Shown: one piece after another, positions 26,401-41,400 of the stretch
How positions within the stretch are numbered: the first letter of the stretch is position 1
Layout of the letters: each line of letters starts with the position of its first letter
NCBI GenBank assembly: GCA_017562135.1
Contig: QEYB01000841.1
Location: 434,001-498,000, forward strand
Reading direction: 5' to 3'
Length of the DNA stretch: 64,000 bases
DNA from: Dipylidium caninum
Lineage: Eukaryota > Platyhelminthes > Cestoda > Cyclophyllidea > Dipylidiidae
Notes under the pieces: model-generated
Database searches by the model: none
The model's input: the letters and a program-made list of their open reading frames with translations, nothing else
What the model was told of the DNA's origin: nothing
Position numbers and translations under genes: made by a program

Positions 26401-29400
26401 AGGGAAAAGATAAATGTCTTTCCCCCCTTCCCATTTTGAAGTTTTAAGCCTGCGAGTAAATAAGACGAGCGGTAACTTGTAGCCTGACGGTTGGTTAACT
26501 CAGCACGTCTCACACTCCACTCCATTAATTTTGTGACCATCTTCTCAATGACCGGGCACAGTGAACAAAAAAGAAAAAAGTTGAAGTAGTAACAATTGAA
26601 GTAGGTAATAAGGGCAAATAGGGTAGTTGGTGGAGTGTGAACAACAAGGTTGTCATCCGGCAAGACGTAGGCTGAGGAGTTGGGAAAGGTGATGAGCGGA
26701 AGAGGTAGAAACGTAGCTTCGAATGCATTAGTCTTCCTAACTACACATCGGAGTTATCTTCGTTGTAACTGTTAGCCTCTAAAACCCCTCCTCCCCAGGT
26801 TTCTAGTTCGAGAGGAAGGCGAAAAGTACACGCAAAATCATCTGCTGCATGTTAGGTGTGGAAGGGAGTCTGTGGGGACGGAGACACTCGGGTTATGCGT
26901 TTTACGCGGTGCCTAGAGCACTATTTCCGACTTCCCGGTTGACAATGTCATTATATGACAATCTAGCCCCATGTTAAGTTAACTCTTAAGCTAAACAGTT
27001 CACACTCAGTCTGTCACATTTGACCACATGGCCGACGGTGCTGAAAATTCATATTTGTGCATTGGAAGAAATTTCACTCAACTACTTCAAAGACTAACTC
27101 AGTATTCACTCATGCACAGGGAGGTCTCGAATGAGACTCCCTCGCCTAGCAATCTTGTCCCACTTTCACTAACCTCTCATTTTAACGCGTAAAAATTGTC
27201 TACTATTAATTAGTGAGTAGCAGTAATACAGTTCGGGCCCATCTCAATAGGGTTGCTAATGCGGCATTAATTAGAAAATGTCATTTTCATTTAAAATAAA
27301 AAATTCCAAGGTATAATAATCTCGTCCAAAATGAAGTTTGTTAACCACCTTTATTGTTGCTGTCTTTGTTCTCGCCTCCAGAAAACACTTGAAATATTAA
27401 TTAGAGAAAGAAGGGAAACTGTGAATGATTTGCATCACTTCACTTCTCTACACCTTGTTAACGGTGAAAAGTTGTGTGCCAAAAATTTTACATTTGTTCG
27501 TTGTTCACTAGAGCGCTCATTCGGAATAAACTTACTCACTTACTCTATCATCGTCGCCTCCCTTCCCTCAACTCGTCTTCTTAAAAGAGGCGTGTTACTA
27601 ACAGTCCGAAATCCAAATTCCTCTCAAAACTGATGAGTACAAAGGCGATATTTGGAGCTAATTTGTTAGTACTACTATAAGCCCAACCGTTGCAAGGAGA
27701 TCGTTATTTTAGAGTGGCGTCACCTTCATCAGGGATGTCGCTAATGGCCACTTGCTCAAAGTGGATTCCACTCTTCTACGGTTTACTGATTTGTGTGACA
27801 AGAAATTGGGTAATCACAGTAATACACGGCTTACGGGGATAACTATCTCAGGTCCAATTAACGAGAAAGTTGCAGAGATTTGTCGCCATTAACCTGGATA
27901 ATGTGCATAGAAAGTGGATAGTTGTGATGTCCCCTAGTCGAGGGCTGCGCAACAACCTGCGAAGCAAAGTGTATTTCGCCTTATAGTTTAGTAAGTTATG
28001 CTCTTTCAAAGCTCCGCGAAATTCATTTAGGGCAGGTTAAAGTGTCACACTCTTTTTTCTACTGAAAGCCGTGGTGAGGGCAAATAGTATGCACGAGGAT
28101 TTTTTCACAACCGTACATCCGCCTCCCTTTAAAACTCCCCTGAAATCTGTCTGATAGAGTTCGTTAACACTTTAACCGCTGTACAGATGCGTCAATGAAT
28201 CATCCATTCCGTTTCATCGTCGGCACGTCCAGCGGTAAACCTAAATCTCCCCAATGGCAAATGAACCTGTTTGCCCACTTTTCACTGTTTGTTCTCGCAT
28301 AGTAGTTAGGGTGAATTTTTTGATGGTCAAGTGGTCGGCGAATTTTCGAGTTTGTGGCATTTACGTGAGCAAAAAAAAACCAGGGCAAGTAGGCAGAAAT
28401 ATAGCAGTGGTGCTCTAAGGTTAATCTAAAGCCTCCCAATCATAAATGATGGCTAATTAAAATGAAATATTGTATGGCCATGTGATCAAAATGGAGTGTG
28501 GAACGGGGAGGTCTGCATTATTGTCAATTTATACTTTGCACAAATGATACCAGTTTCCGCATTGACAGCGCCCCATCTTCATTAAAACTATAAATCTCGC
28601 CAGTTAATATTTATTTTAAAGAGCTGGTAAATATTAGGGTCCAAAAAGGTTTACGATAATGCCGCCAAAAACAAATCTTTGCCTTAGTGAAGGTGGAGGC
28701 AACAACTTTCATGACCATTACCCGATAACCAATCAGAAAGTCGGAAGTGTAGCCAATCAGAGAGCATGAACTCTTATCTTTGAAATCCGAGCCATCAAGG
28801 GGGTCAAATGCGTACATCGGGGAGTAGGATTGTGTGACTCACGAAATCTGGAGGACCATCACAGTAACTTTATGCACTATATTGTCAATTTGGCGGCCGC
28901 TCCTTTTGATATGGCCAAAGTGCAAAGTGAATCGTCCTATCCTCTCCTAAGAAACTTCCCCAAATTTGACAGTTTTTCCCAAATAAGCTCAACTGTTGCC
29001 AACTCCTCTCGCAATCAACTACACTCCGATTCCATGGATTTTGACTTGCTCAAGAGGTATAAACTTCACCGCTCTTTCGGATTATCTCAATGCTTTTATT
29101 ATTATCACTACGCCCGATATATTACCAGTTTATTATTTAAATTTGACAATTTCAGGCCACTTCATGGATTTCAACTAAGCATGTCCGATCTGAAGGATGC
29201 AGCCTCAGCTTCAAAGAAGGCGGCTGGATGTTTATTTACCAATTTCGAGGATGTTAGGGTAACTCGACTTCCCCTTTGCCTTATGCGTTTATTGCTTCAA
29301 GGGCTCGCAGCCCTCTCGGCCCTTCTTTCGGCCCTTTTTTGCCGTCGTTACTTGAAACTTTTCATGCCTTGATCACATTTTTGCTGTCACAATACAAAAG

Positions 29401-32400
29401 CCTAGTGAAACCACCGAATAAAATTACTCTAAAGAGAGTTTAGAAGTCGTGAAACTGGCCAGAGGTCAAATTAACACAATCAAATCTTCTGAATACCGAC
29501 TTTTAAAGGAGTTGCGAAATTAATGCCTTTTCGCCTACAACCCCCTGTCATTAACTCGACAAGCTGTTGGAGAATAGCATTAACTAATGGCCGAAAAGTC
29601 TTCTCGTTGTCTCATACCCCTGCGTGGATTAGGTCACATTTAAGGCGCCAAATAAGGCCCACTTCGGCGTGTATATGCTGCCGATGGTGTATTTGATTGA
29701 CGTAGTACAATACAGCCGAAACTAGCTTTATCTGCATAGGCTCTTGGGCGTCTAGAGACGACCGCCACTGTTGCATGGCTCTGAGGGTATGACAAATTCT
29801 CCTTTTTATGTGGTACTCCAACCGCTTTAAATCTTTGGTGGTAAGCCCGGTGAATGGCGAAGCCCGGAGGGGAGAAGAAAGCAGTCTCATGAGTTCCCTG
29901 CTAGTACGCTGTGATTCAACATTATCGTAGACAATCACATTAAACTCCATCACGCGGAAAGGTGGAGAATTGCGTGACACTTGCTAATATTCCAGCCTCT
30001 ATTGAATGTAAAACAGAGAGACCGCGACAAAATTTCCTTGTATGAAAGAAAAAAGTTCCTCCCAAGACGTCTTCTAGTCATTCTTTTTACTTGTTTCGAT
30101 GTCATTTAAATTCGGACACTTTGTATGGATCAAACGACTACCCGGTTTGAGTTTCATCCGGGAGGGTCAAGCACACGAAGACTCAATCGAGCTCCCTCTG
30201 TTCTTCGTGAAGAAACTTCATCTCAAGTTAATGAAGAAATTGCAGAAAGTGCCAGTTGATGTGAGGAAGCGGAGCCGTCGTGGCAGCAATTTGGGTTGGT
30301 TGGGGTGCCGGCAAGTCTACGTAACACGACTGTATCGCAATCACGTTCCACTCCTCCACCCCTTTTCCGTCCAGCAGCGCTTTAGCCTCGTAAAGACTCC
30401 GTTTTCTTTGTTCTCGGAATTACATATCTTGTTAAAATCAGATATTCGTGAATCCACCCTCTAAAAATGGGTGATTTTCCTGATGAAATTTCAACACCGA
30501 CGATTGAGGAGGCTCTGATATTCTAAACTATCATCTGGCCGTGTTTTCAGTAGGTAGGAAAGAGCAAATCCATCCGTTAAATAGTAAAATCGTCCGGGCG
30601 ATTCAAAGAAGACTGACTTGAAAAGGGAACCCTTCCTTTTCTCTTGATCCTTTCTCATTTAGTTGACGGACGAAGAACGGGTTTACCTGAACGCAGCCTC
30701 GTTGGGTGATGTGGGTGTAATTCGCATGTCACTCGAGGACGCTGACTCGTGTCCAAATTTCAATGTCAACTGCGTCGACTACATGGGTCGAAGTGCCCTC
30801 CACTTGGCCGTTGACTCGGAGAACATTGAGGCCATTGAAATGCTTCTCGACAGACTTTCCTTCGAGTGTATCGAGGAGGCTCTCCTCCACGGGATTTCCA
30901 AAGGCCTCGTAAAGATCGTCCGTGTGATAATCGAGCATCCCAACTACATGGCCTGTGAGGAGAGGCTTAAGAGAGTTGACTCGAAAAATTCCTTTTTCCG
31001 TACCACTGAGAAGAGTCAATTCTCGCCTGACATCACACCGCTCATCCTCTCCGCTCACTATAACAACCACGAAATGGTGCAAATGTTTCTCTCCCGTTCA
31101 CACACCATCGAGAGGCCGCATCCAATTTCCTGTCAATGCACAGACTGTCAACTGAAGCAGGATTACGACTCGTTAAAACGCTCACGATCCCGTCTCAACG
31201 CCTACCGGGCCCTCGCGAGTCCAGCCTACATGGCACTCAGTTCTCCGGATCCCATTATGGCCACCTTTGAACTGCGCCAGGAGATGATGAAACTGGCCGA
31301 AATAGAAAAGGAATTCAAGGTTGGCTAAGTTATTCTACCATTTAACAACAAAGTCCTTTTTCTCCCCCTCCTCGCGTCCCCGTTTATCCCCAAAATCGCG
31401 GCACTCAACACCCAAGTGCCTTTTTTCCCCTGCTCAGCCCGAGGACGCACTGGCCACCACGTAGTAGTAGCACGACTCCCCACCCAACTGTCGCCGAGTG
31501 TCACGCCGAAGGCCTCCCACCTCCTCGGCGCGCGAGGACGACGAAAATACTCCACCGTGTAATTTGGAGTTGCCAATCATCATACAAAATAACAATATGA
31601 AAGTAAACACTTGTACATTTAACACGGAACAGAAAGTGCTGCATTTTGACTTGAATGTGGACCGGAGCACTAAAAATAACTCCCCTCTACGGCATTTCCA
31701 CTAGGCTCAATTTATGAGAAAGCAGTAGAGTAAAAAATTATGGCTCTTTTAGTGTTCAGTACGAATGAGAGTACAAGTAAAATGTGTATCAGACTGCAAA
31801 ATTAATTAACTTTAGTCATGTTTTTGCGCAATGCGCCCCACGACGATGGTGCATTGAGGCTGGTAGATGTGGGAGGCGGAGGAGGAGGTAGCACGATCTT
31901 GTCAACTTTAAATCCTCGAGGCGACGATTTCCTGTCAGCTCTTGCCTCACTGCCCCTGCCTCCTCCCCACTCCGGCGTCCGTCTGTTGTCCAATTTAGCC
32001 GTCCCTTTCCCCGGCCTCTCAATTCTCTTCCCCCGTCATTATCTGCACTCTCGAGTGAGAGCCTAACAAGCTCCACGATGGTATGAGGTACAGGTAGCCC
32101 AACTGCTCCGCCCTTTTGTCTGCCCGCTAACCGTTCTCCGAAAGATGTGGCAGCCCCTGGGCTCACCTCGAGACGAGGCCCAACGACGTGTTTTTTGGCT
32201 GGACATAAACACGTGTGGCGTGAAGCATTTGAACGGCAGTTCTAAAGCCTGACGGCAACTTAATAGTCAGTGCTCTGACCATCCCCTCTACCGGGATTGC
32301 ATTAACGACTTGGTAGACAAAAAGTAGGAGGAATATGATTTGGGAAAGTGGGGTTGATATTTTTGTGAGAAGCATCAAATGCCCACTGCTAGATGGTATC

Positions 32401-35400
32401 TTATTGAGGAAAAAAGCCCCACTCAAGTGTAGTCCGCTTTCGCTTGATCAGGTGGAGGCACTTTTTCGGGGTTCGGCTCAGGTCCTCCGGACACATCCAA
32501 CAAAATCTTGGATAGTTAGCAGAATGCCCCCTTCTTTTTTCTCCACTTGGTCGTGGTAGATGTTGAAACATAATATTCAATATTTACTTTTTTCTCGTCT
32601 TCAGCGTGAGTACCTGACGCTAGTCGAACAATGCATGAATTTTGCTTGTGAAATGATGGATTTGTGCCGCGGCACCCAGGAGGTCGAGGCTGTCATTTCC
32701 GACTTCCTCGAAGACGGCGCCAACGTACGTGATCCCCTCGGCAGACTGCGATTAGCTATTCAGTTTGAGGAAAAAAAGGTGATTTTCTAGGGCTCTAATT
32801 ATGTCTCCCTTCATATACCCGTCTTGTCATGCTCCCCATTAGTCAGAAGTTGGCTTCATCAGTCTTTCATAATTCTGGCCTCACCCACTCCCCTTCTGGA
32901 AGCTCTTAATTTCTAGAGACAGGCGTCAGGTGTCTGAAAATGGTTCCATCTCGTCAAAGTTTGTAGCCTCAACCTCAAAGTAGTCTCGGAAAAGGTAAAT
33001 CTAGTTTGTGTAATTATTTCGACCTGAAGTCACTTCACTCGCTTAATAATCTTTTGGCAATTTGGCGGTAACCCAATGATACCAGTCCATACGGAAGTTG
33101 CAACCAAATTTCGGTACATCGTGGAGTTTCCTGTATCCTCATTGTTTGCACTGTTTTTCTCCATTAATCATTTATTTACCGTATCACCAAACGTATTGTT
33201 TAGGGCACGATGGACAAAAAAGAGGAAGGAGGGATTAGAAAAGGGAGGTACTAACAATTGAGGGGGGCGGGGGTCTGGACGATTGCAATCTCTAGCTCCA
33301 CTTGTCGTCCTCATTGCAGATACTCGCCCTTCTCCTTCCATAATCCCAAAAAACTGACTCATTTCGGCATTTATGGGAAGGTGTCTATAAAATGTGATTC
33401 TTATTAAGGCATTATGAAGGTATCGCTCAAGTATTTACGAGGGTTTATTCGTCGCTTTAAATGGCATGCAATAAGACTTGAGTTTGTCGACTCTGATTGT
33501 GCTTTTTTGACTGGACGGTGGCGACTCCTCGAGTCGGAGATACAGTGGGAGGGGTAGGTTAGAGTCGCCTTCAAGAGGCTTCTGCCTTCCTTACCAGACA
33601 GAGCGAGTGAGAGTCTGTCGACTTCCAGCCTGTGTCCACCAGACTGAAATTCCCCTAAGGCCATTTGAGGTGATAAAGACGGGACAACTATTTGACAGGA
33701 CAGTGGGGAGAGATCTGCTCCCAAACTCCCTCACTTATACCATCCATCTTCCCTGAGACGAGTGACTTTTCACCAGGACATAATTTTACCTCGTCTTGGA
33801 AATATTTACTCCGCATTGCGTAGATAAAACAGATGTAAACTAGGGAATCGGTGTGCGTCAAGAGTAACATTCGTTCCCCCACCCTTTCTTCCGTCCTTCC
33901 TCGACCCTCTCCTTCCCAATTCCTCACCACCTTCTCTGCCCCCAGCGACTAATCCTTACTCCCCACTTACATAAACTGTCTCCGACACTGAGGACATAAA
34001 TTAACCAGATTGGTGGTGATGTCCATATGTCCATCCCCTAGTCATGGGAGATTTCCCCTCCTTTCCCTCCATAACTAGACCGCATCTTTCGGCTGCCCAT
34101 TAAAGAGGGTGAGAAAATGAAAGTGGCCCACATCGAGCACCACGGTCGTGTGCATCCTAATTGGAGTAAGAAGACTTTTTTGGGAGGAGAGGTCGCAGAA
34201 AACAGAATTTCTTCCGTTGATAAGGTCTCATCGGGGGGAGTTAACTGGACTGAAGACATTTTCGATGGGAACTGCGAGGAATTGGGACTGTTTTATGTGA
34301 CCTCAGAGATAGACGCCAGTTATTACAGGCCTTGGTAATAAAAATAATTCTCATTTGGGTGAAATTTTCGTCTTCCCCTACAGTTTGTCGCCCATCCCAA
34401 CTGTCAGCAGTACCTCACCAGCATTTGGTACGGCTCGGAGACAGCTTTTCTGCAGTCGTGGACATTGATGCGGAAGATAGGACTCTCCGTCCTGGCAGTG
34501 CCACTCCTTCCTCTCATCTGCGTACTCTACATCGTTCTGCCCTCGGCTGATGTGCGTCCTTTTGTCAATTCATGTCATTACTCCCGCCTTTCCTGTCACA
34601 CGTCTTTTTGATAGACTCATATATGATATCTCATTTACAACAGGGCACTTTGGGAAATAGGGCTGATATGAACGGTCCCATTATTAACCCTCTTTGTTCA
34701 GTTATCTTGGCTCTAAATGAGTTTTCCTCTCTCGACAGGAATCTCGCACATCGCAGCCATCGCGAGTTGGATCGGTGGGTTTCATCCTTTTGTCATCTCT
34801 TTGAATAAATCACCTGCATGCATCCCATTACGATTGAGGTTGAGAATTAAACTGCTGTCCGCATGATCCTCAAATGCAACGAACCACTCATTTCCGTGGC
34901 TGCACGATTTTAACTGGGTTTGCAATTGCCCCACACTCTTCTCCTTCCCCTTCCCCCTCCCCGCCAAGGTCAGGCGTCTACTACGCGTTTCCTTCGACTT
35001 CCAAGATGTTTAGAAGGCAGAAGTAGGTGTTGCTGAACCCGTGTAGCTCGGAAAGAGGACAGAGTCTTGTCGAAAAGCGTCAATCCACCTGAAATGTCCT
35101 CATACACACCCACGCAATCCCGTCACTTCCGCCATGTGGCCTACCACGACGGCTGCGTCGACACGCCTTGTCACGCGTCTAAACTGTCAGTTTGACCGGG
35201 GACAGCCATAAGGATGGGGGCCAGACGCAGTCTCGCCTCCGTTTTAGTCAGGTCAACGTGAGTGTAGCCATGACTACTTTCATCATAGTTGTCCTCTCCC
35301 TCGAACTAGTGTCTTTCTGACAAAATAGCAGAAGCCGAATAACCTCCGTGCGCGTCTACTCGATCCCTGTCTCCTGGCGATTAATTGTATTACTGTAATT

Positions 35401-38400
35401 ACAGTCCATAAAATGGTGAATTTGCTGTAGCTAGCTGAAGAAATGGGGACATTTCTTTGCTTGTAATCTGACCTATTAATTTCTATTTACCTCGTTGTTA
35501 ATTTTTTTCTCCTCCTCCTCTGCGAGTGATTAATCTTCAAAGCCCAAATTAGAAGTAATTTTTGACTTGAGCCAATCCCCAATGAAAAGAGAGGACAGGA
35601 AAAAGATGATTTCCGAGTGAAATAATTAAGTGGACTCAAGGTGGACTTCTTCACGGGGAAAAAAGGGCGCCCTAGTGGTTTTAAGATTCCTCTCCTGCCG
35701 CATAAATCAAAAGTATCTCGTGAGTTGGGTGTAGAACGGTTCTCGGTACCCTCGTGTATGCAAAAACAATATTTCTCGACCACGTGGGCAAAATGAATGG
35801 CCTTCCGAGTCATATAAACGACTTCCCTCGCCTCGAGCATGCGACCACCTCAACCACCTACTGTGGTCGAGCGTACGGAGCAGACCTCAGCGGCCCTAAA
35901 ATCCGTCCCAACTTGCAGGGTTGAAGGCGACTTTATCCTCCGCGCCTATTGCAGGAGTCTTGGGTTAAGCACTTTCGAAAGACCACTTGATTTCACAACC
36001 TCCACCTCCTTCAGTGACGCTCTTATGGCAGCCAACTGTGAGTAGCTAATAATTCTGAGGTGGGAGGGGGCGGGTGGAACACAAGACGCTCGTCAAATCT
36101 ACTCTTTTAAGGGATCATGCAGAAATTTCTTGTTCGAGTTCCAATTCTCCCAAAAAATTCCACTTCTTTTGCTTGTCTATTCATGAAATTCAGCCTGTTT
36201 TTCATCTCTAACTTAAACTAACGCCGATGTCTCCAGACACAATGCTAAGAAAAGTTAAAAACCACTTTTTCGCCCCCACATCCCCCACGACCCTAAAGCA
36301 AAACATGCAGGCAGCAGAAAGTGGAGAACTAAATAACTTTTAGTGTGTTCAAATGTGTGCCTTAGAGGGAAAAAAGTAAAGGAAAAGAAGGCCAGAGTTT
36401 TAAAGGAGTGCGGCTATATCAACTACAAGATGGCAGATGGCGCTTGCCTTCATTCTGCTTTCCACAAGGCGTGAATTCCGCAATCTTCAACGTAAACACG
36501 TTGAAGTTGCGTTGACTGCGAATATCTTCTGTAGGCAGCTAAAACACCTCACATACAGTCATGTAGTCGAAAGAGAAGCTCATCCCGAATGACAGTCGAC
36601 AGTGACAGGATGAGATTTTTTTCAGAGTAATGTACACTTGCCCAAGCCATTTGTCCAGTTTTGCGTTGATGAAACTCAATTTCTCTCCCCAGGAAATGCT
36701 AACATGAAGCACTGTTGTACCTTCTCCGCAAAATATGCGGTAAATTGTCGCCAACCGAAATCTTCACCACATGTGCGTTACTGGAGAGAGCGGGAGGGGC
36801 CGAGGGGTTTCCTTTTCATTTACGAAGGCGGTGGTGATGGAAAACCTTGTTTGCGGCCATAAATATTGGGGGTAAGGGAAGAGAACACGCCTCCTGTATC
36901 CCCACGCTAGGACGGGTTGTCCCTATCCTTCGCCAGAATTGTGTCCATACTGAACGTGTCCGTGACATTAGCGATCTCCTCTGTGTGTTGTACTCCACCC
37001 GATTCTCTTCTCCAACCGGCCGCCTACCTTCCTAATGCCTGCTACAAATCCTATTTCTAGCCGTGTCTTTTGATTTACTGCAGCTAACTCGAGCGATGCG
37101 ATGCCCTGCGACGAAATTCGCCACTCACTGCATCTCCCACTTCCTCTTTCTCATCCTCCTCTCAGCAGCGACATTTCGGTTAGAGGAGAATTATGACATC
37201 CACGAGGATTATAATGCCGACGAATATACTGTGCGCTCGTGGTTGGAGCAGAATTTTCGGCCAAATAAAGCCATTATCACACATGTACAAGTGTGTATCG
37301 TCCTTTGGATCGCAGGTACCGTTTCACAGACTCTTATACAACAACTACCCGCCTACACTCTCACCTCCATCCACCGGTATTTTTAGATAAAACAACAACC
37401 CTCTCGTGATTATAACCAACACCGTACGAATTTCCTCCACTTGGAAAGGCTTTTCATTAACCTCGTGCCAAATTCAGCGTACAATAGCTTGAGATTTGGG
37501 TGGGCGTGGGCGTGGGTATGGAAGAGGCAAATTCAAAGTCGCCGTATGGAAAAAGGGGACTCAACATTAAAATTAATGGAGTAATTGTTTGTTTAGAAAA
37601 AATCCTTGTATTGCTCTGAACAAAACAAAAAAAGATGTCTTAAAATAAAGCGGATTTACGGTTGACAGAGTGAATCTACAAGACCTAATTGTCCCAATCA
37701 GAAAGGGGTGGGTTAACTCGGTCTGATTAAAATATTCTTCATAAATTATTTGCCTTACGAATTGTGATTGACCATGAAATTACGTGGAAAGAGTAAGGGA
37801 TGGAAGGTGAAGCAAGCTGAACTGTCGGCGGACGATAGAAGGAGACGGAAGGCGGGATTACACAAACTGCCTCGCCATCTTTCTTCTAACGAGACCATCC
37901 AACGAGCTTCCCTTCGAAAATGGTGCCGCTCAATCCGGAGACATCTCCATGAGGAAGGCAACCGTCTCTCGCTCTCCTCAGCCTAGTTACTTCTAACCAT
38001 ATTTAAATTGTCCGGACGGGGACGTTGGAAGCAGTCACGCTCGCCTCTCGCCTTCTTGAATTGCCGTGTTTTGATCTTGCGGTGTAGGTGACAAATCCCT
38101 CTTTCTCTGTACTCGGGAAAGAGTACTCATCATTTGATCCCTTTATGCTACCTCCATTAATGTCCTTTCTTGGCGGTTTTGAAAAAAAGCAGTTTTTTTC
38201 CTCGCCTCGGCAACAGTGGGCTTTTGAGGACTAGGGCTTGTAACTCCTCTTTCGCCCTATCCTGTCATCTGCGACGAATCCCTTGTGTGTTCGGTGACAT
38301 CTCTCGGAGGCAAGAGAAACGCAGAAGGGGAAATAAAGAGGAAGGAAAAAGAAAGGTTAAGAGGCCGAAGATGGAAAAGCGAATATGATGAAATTGCAGG

Positions 38401-41400
38401 GAGGTGGAGAAGAAGTTGGCCACGTGGGTGGTAGGGTCGTGTGATGAATAAACCTCCATTGTGGATCTGCCAGAACGTTAAATTAATCGTCACATTTCCG
38501 CAGATTGGGAGGCGTGGCTTGGCCTGGCCGAGTGGATCAGGGTGTGGTAGGTCGGGTCGGGTCTGACAGATGAAGGGAATGCCTGGAGCCCTGCCCAACC
38601 TTGACCCACTTCGGTTGCTCTTATGCCAAGTTGGGGCATTGGGTGGAGGTTGAATAACGCTAACAATCAAATTGGTAAAACACAAAACACACGCTTACAC
38701 ATCAGCGCCTTTAGGAAATTCCCTGACTTCCGGTCTGCGTGCGAGTTGACGGTGACATGACTGGTGAACGACAACTGTTTATTTTTTTTTCTCCGTCTCT
38801 TCGAAAGGCCATTTTGTCGCGGAGATAAAGCACATCTACTACTCGGGGTTCCGGAGTTACATGATGAGTGCCTACAACATCATCATCTACTGCATCCTCG
38901 CGCTGTACATTGCAAGCTACACCCTCCGCATAATTGTCTACGGGTGGGTGCGTGACTCCGACGCCTTCTTTAATGCGACAAATCGCATTGAGGAGCTAAT
39001 TCAACGCAATGAGAGCCGTCTTGTCAAACCGATGGTGGAGGGATGGAAGAGTTCGACCAAAAGTTCGGCTAGCTACTTCATCGAGGCCTGTAAGTCCCGC
39101 TCTACCGGATTCTCCTCACATCTAACAAGACTGTGAGTGATTTTTACCTCTCCGTGTGATTCTTGCAAACGCTGCAGACTGTTCGTCTACGGGGCTCAAA
39201 ATTGTTCCACTTGCGTTACAATTAGAAGCATAAAAGCTACAAGCTTAGACATTTATGGATCGGAAGGGAAGAGGAACAGGAGGAAGCATTTCCATGCCTT
39301 AAATTCTTAATGTACTCTAAATCCCTAGTTTACTTTTGATTTTGTGGGTGCTTTGTCATACTCAGAATGGCGCGGTTTTACATAATCGCCTGTTCCACGA
39401 CAATTGCGCATAATTCTCATTAGGAAATTATTTTAACGGGGCCATTCGAGGGACAGAAAACGGGTTAAAAGTTCCAGTATTAACTTGGCCGGACGTTCGT
39501 GAATAAGGCGGTAACCGACATTCTCCTCTCAACTCACCATGTCGACTCCCCCAACTTCCAACTTATTTCCCAACAGTCGAGAAGACGAGGATGTCCACTA
39601 AGCATGCTCTTAATGTCCCCCCACGGAATTCACTGCAGTGGTCGGTTGGTTGCTCACCCATTCGGACCCGTGAAATGTCCAACCGAGTAGAGGGAAAGGC
39701 GCCTTTTCAGTTTTCTTTCTAACTTGCCTCCCCTTTTGCCTTCCCCTTTACATACATGTTTAAGACTTTCGTCAAGGTGTAACATAAACTCCTAGCGAAG
39801 AAGTGCAGTGATAGACATTATCAGCTCAAGTAGAGTTACAAGATCCAAAATGATTTAAATGACCATTTCCTTCCTTTGTACCCACCATTTTTTTAGCTTC
39901 CGCTCGTCCAGCAAACTCGAACTACGTAATTCTAGATAATGCGGGTTTTAACCGCCGTAATTTACGTTCAGGTATTTCAAGAATGGAGAGAGGCTACTCA
40001 GGACGGGCGGGCAGATGGCAAATTAGGTTGCCCGTAAAGCTTGGATAGTCATGTTGGCAGCTCGCGGTTGTCCTTTCCGCCTTCTCTTTTGCAAACACTT
40101 TAAGCTCCATGGACCTGAAAGACGATAGGCGAACAGGGAATTCTGTCTCCCTTAATCTCTCTCCTTCTCTTGCTCTCTCTCTCTCGCTCTCCCTCTCGCT
40201 CCGTCTTTCTCTCTCCTTTTCTCTCTTGAACGATTCGCCTGCTGCTCCAAAAAACCCTTGAAGTCAACTACTCGCGGTGCTTTTTGCCTAATCTACTGTT
40301 TCACAGTTAGACCAATTAGGGCACTAACTGGGAATGGGGGGAGATTTCCGCATTGCCGACTCAGTTTTTACCATGAAATATTCAGGACCATTTGAACTGA
40401 GGCATGGCCGAGTGTTAAGTTAACTCGGTTTGAAATTCACCTCGTCCACTCCCCTTAATACGCTGGTCTTGGACTTGCCGTTCAGCCTTCACCGCGTCCA
40501 CCCAGTCTTCCCAACATTCGAATCACGGGAGACAAAGAAACTGATATCTGAGTCTAATAGTCTGTCCTTTGGGCACACAGCGTGCCTGTTTTACTAGAGA
40601 GTTGGAACTAGGAGGTTTGTCACTGCCTTCCAAACGCCTACTCATTGTCACGAATGGCTACTTCGGGATATGTGGAATCCTCGAGCATTTTCCACGCCTG
40701 TGACCTCAACGAATGGTGATGACCTCCAGTTTGTGACAAAAATCATCCCCAGCGATGGAGGTGAACAGTTTGCTACTCAAAAAGTTTCCGGTGGGGAATT
40801 TCACTCCTTCTTGTAATCTCAGGTGAAACAAAGACGGCTTTTCTGCCACAGATTAGGATTACAGAGTCGGTCTATGAGAGTTACTTGACAAAGCAATTAT
40901 TTGTGGATTGACTATGTTTGAGGGATAAATACACATCTCACTTGAATGTCAACAGCCTATCATCTGTGGAGTCCAGCGGTTTACTTCTCTGCCTTTACCA
41001 CCACCTCCTCCTCCTCCCTGACTCCTCCTCCTCCTCCTCCTCCTCAATTACCATTTGGTGATTGTGCTAACCATGACTTCGTTCAGGTGCATCGTCACGG
41101 ACCTGGCGCCTAAATCCCCTCGAATTAAAATCCGCCGGATGTTAAATTTTCGAGTTCCACATCGAAAAGACTCCTTTAGTCAAAAATTCAGCCTCTTTTA
41201 TCATTTGTAATGAGCACGTTGTCCTAACTAGGCCGAATGGCTAATAACAACATCACTTACCGTTAGTGTGTGTGTGTGTGTGTCCATGTTATCATCGTTG
41301 CGATGTTGGGAATGAGTGCAGCAGGGGGGAAAAAGGGGATGTAAAATCGTTTTCACATCGAAATCATCGGCTCGAGAGCCTAATAGTAATAATAATGGAG

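Noticed and set aside
35839..36045. Open frame ending near a GTGAGT donor as an extra TRPC exon
   Set aside because: Exons 5 and 6 already join in phase and align with the family; the extra sequence would interrupt the pre-S1 region.
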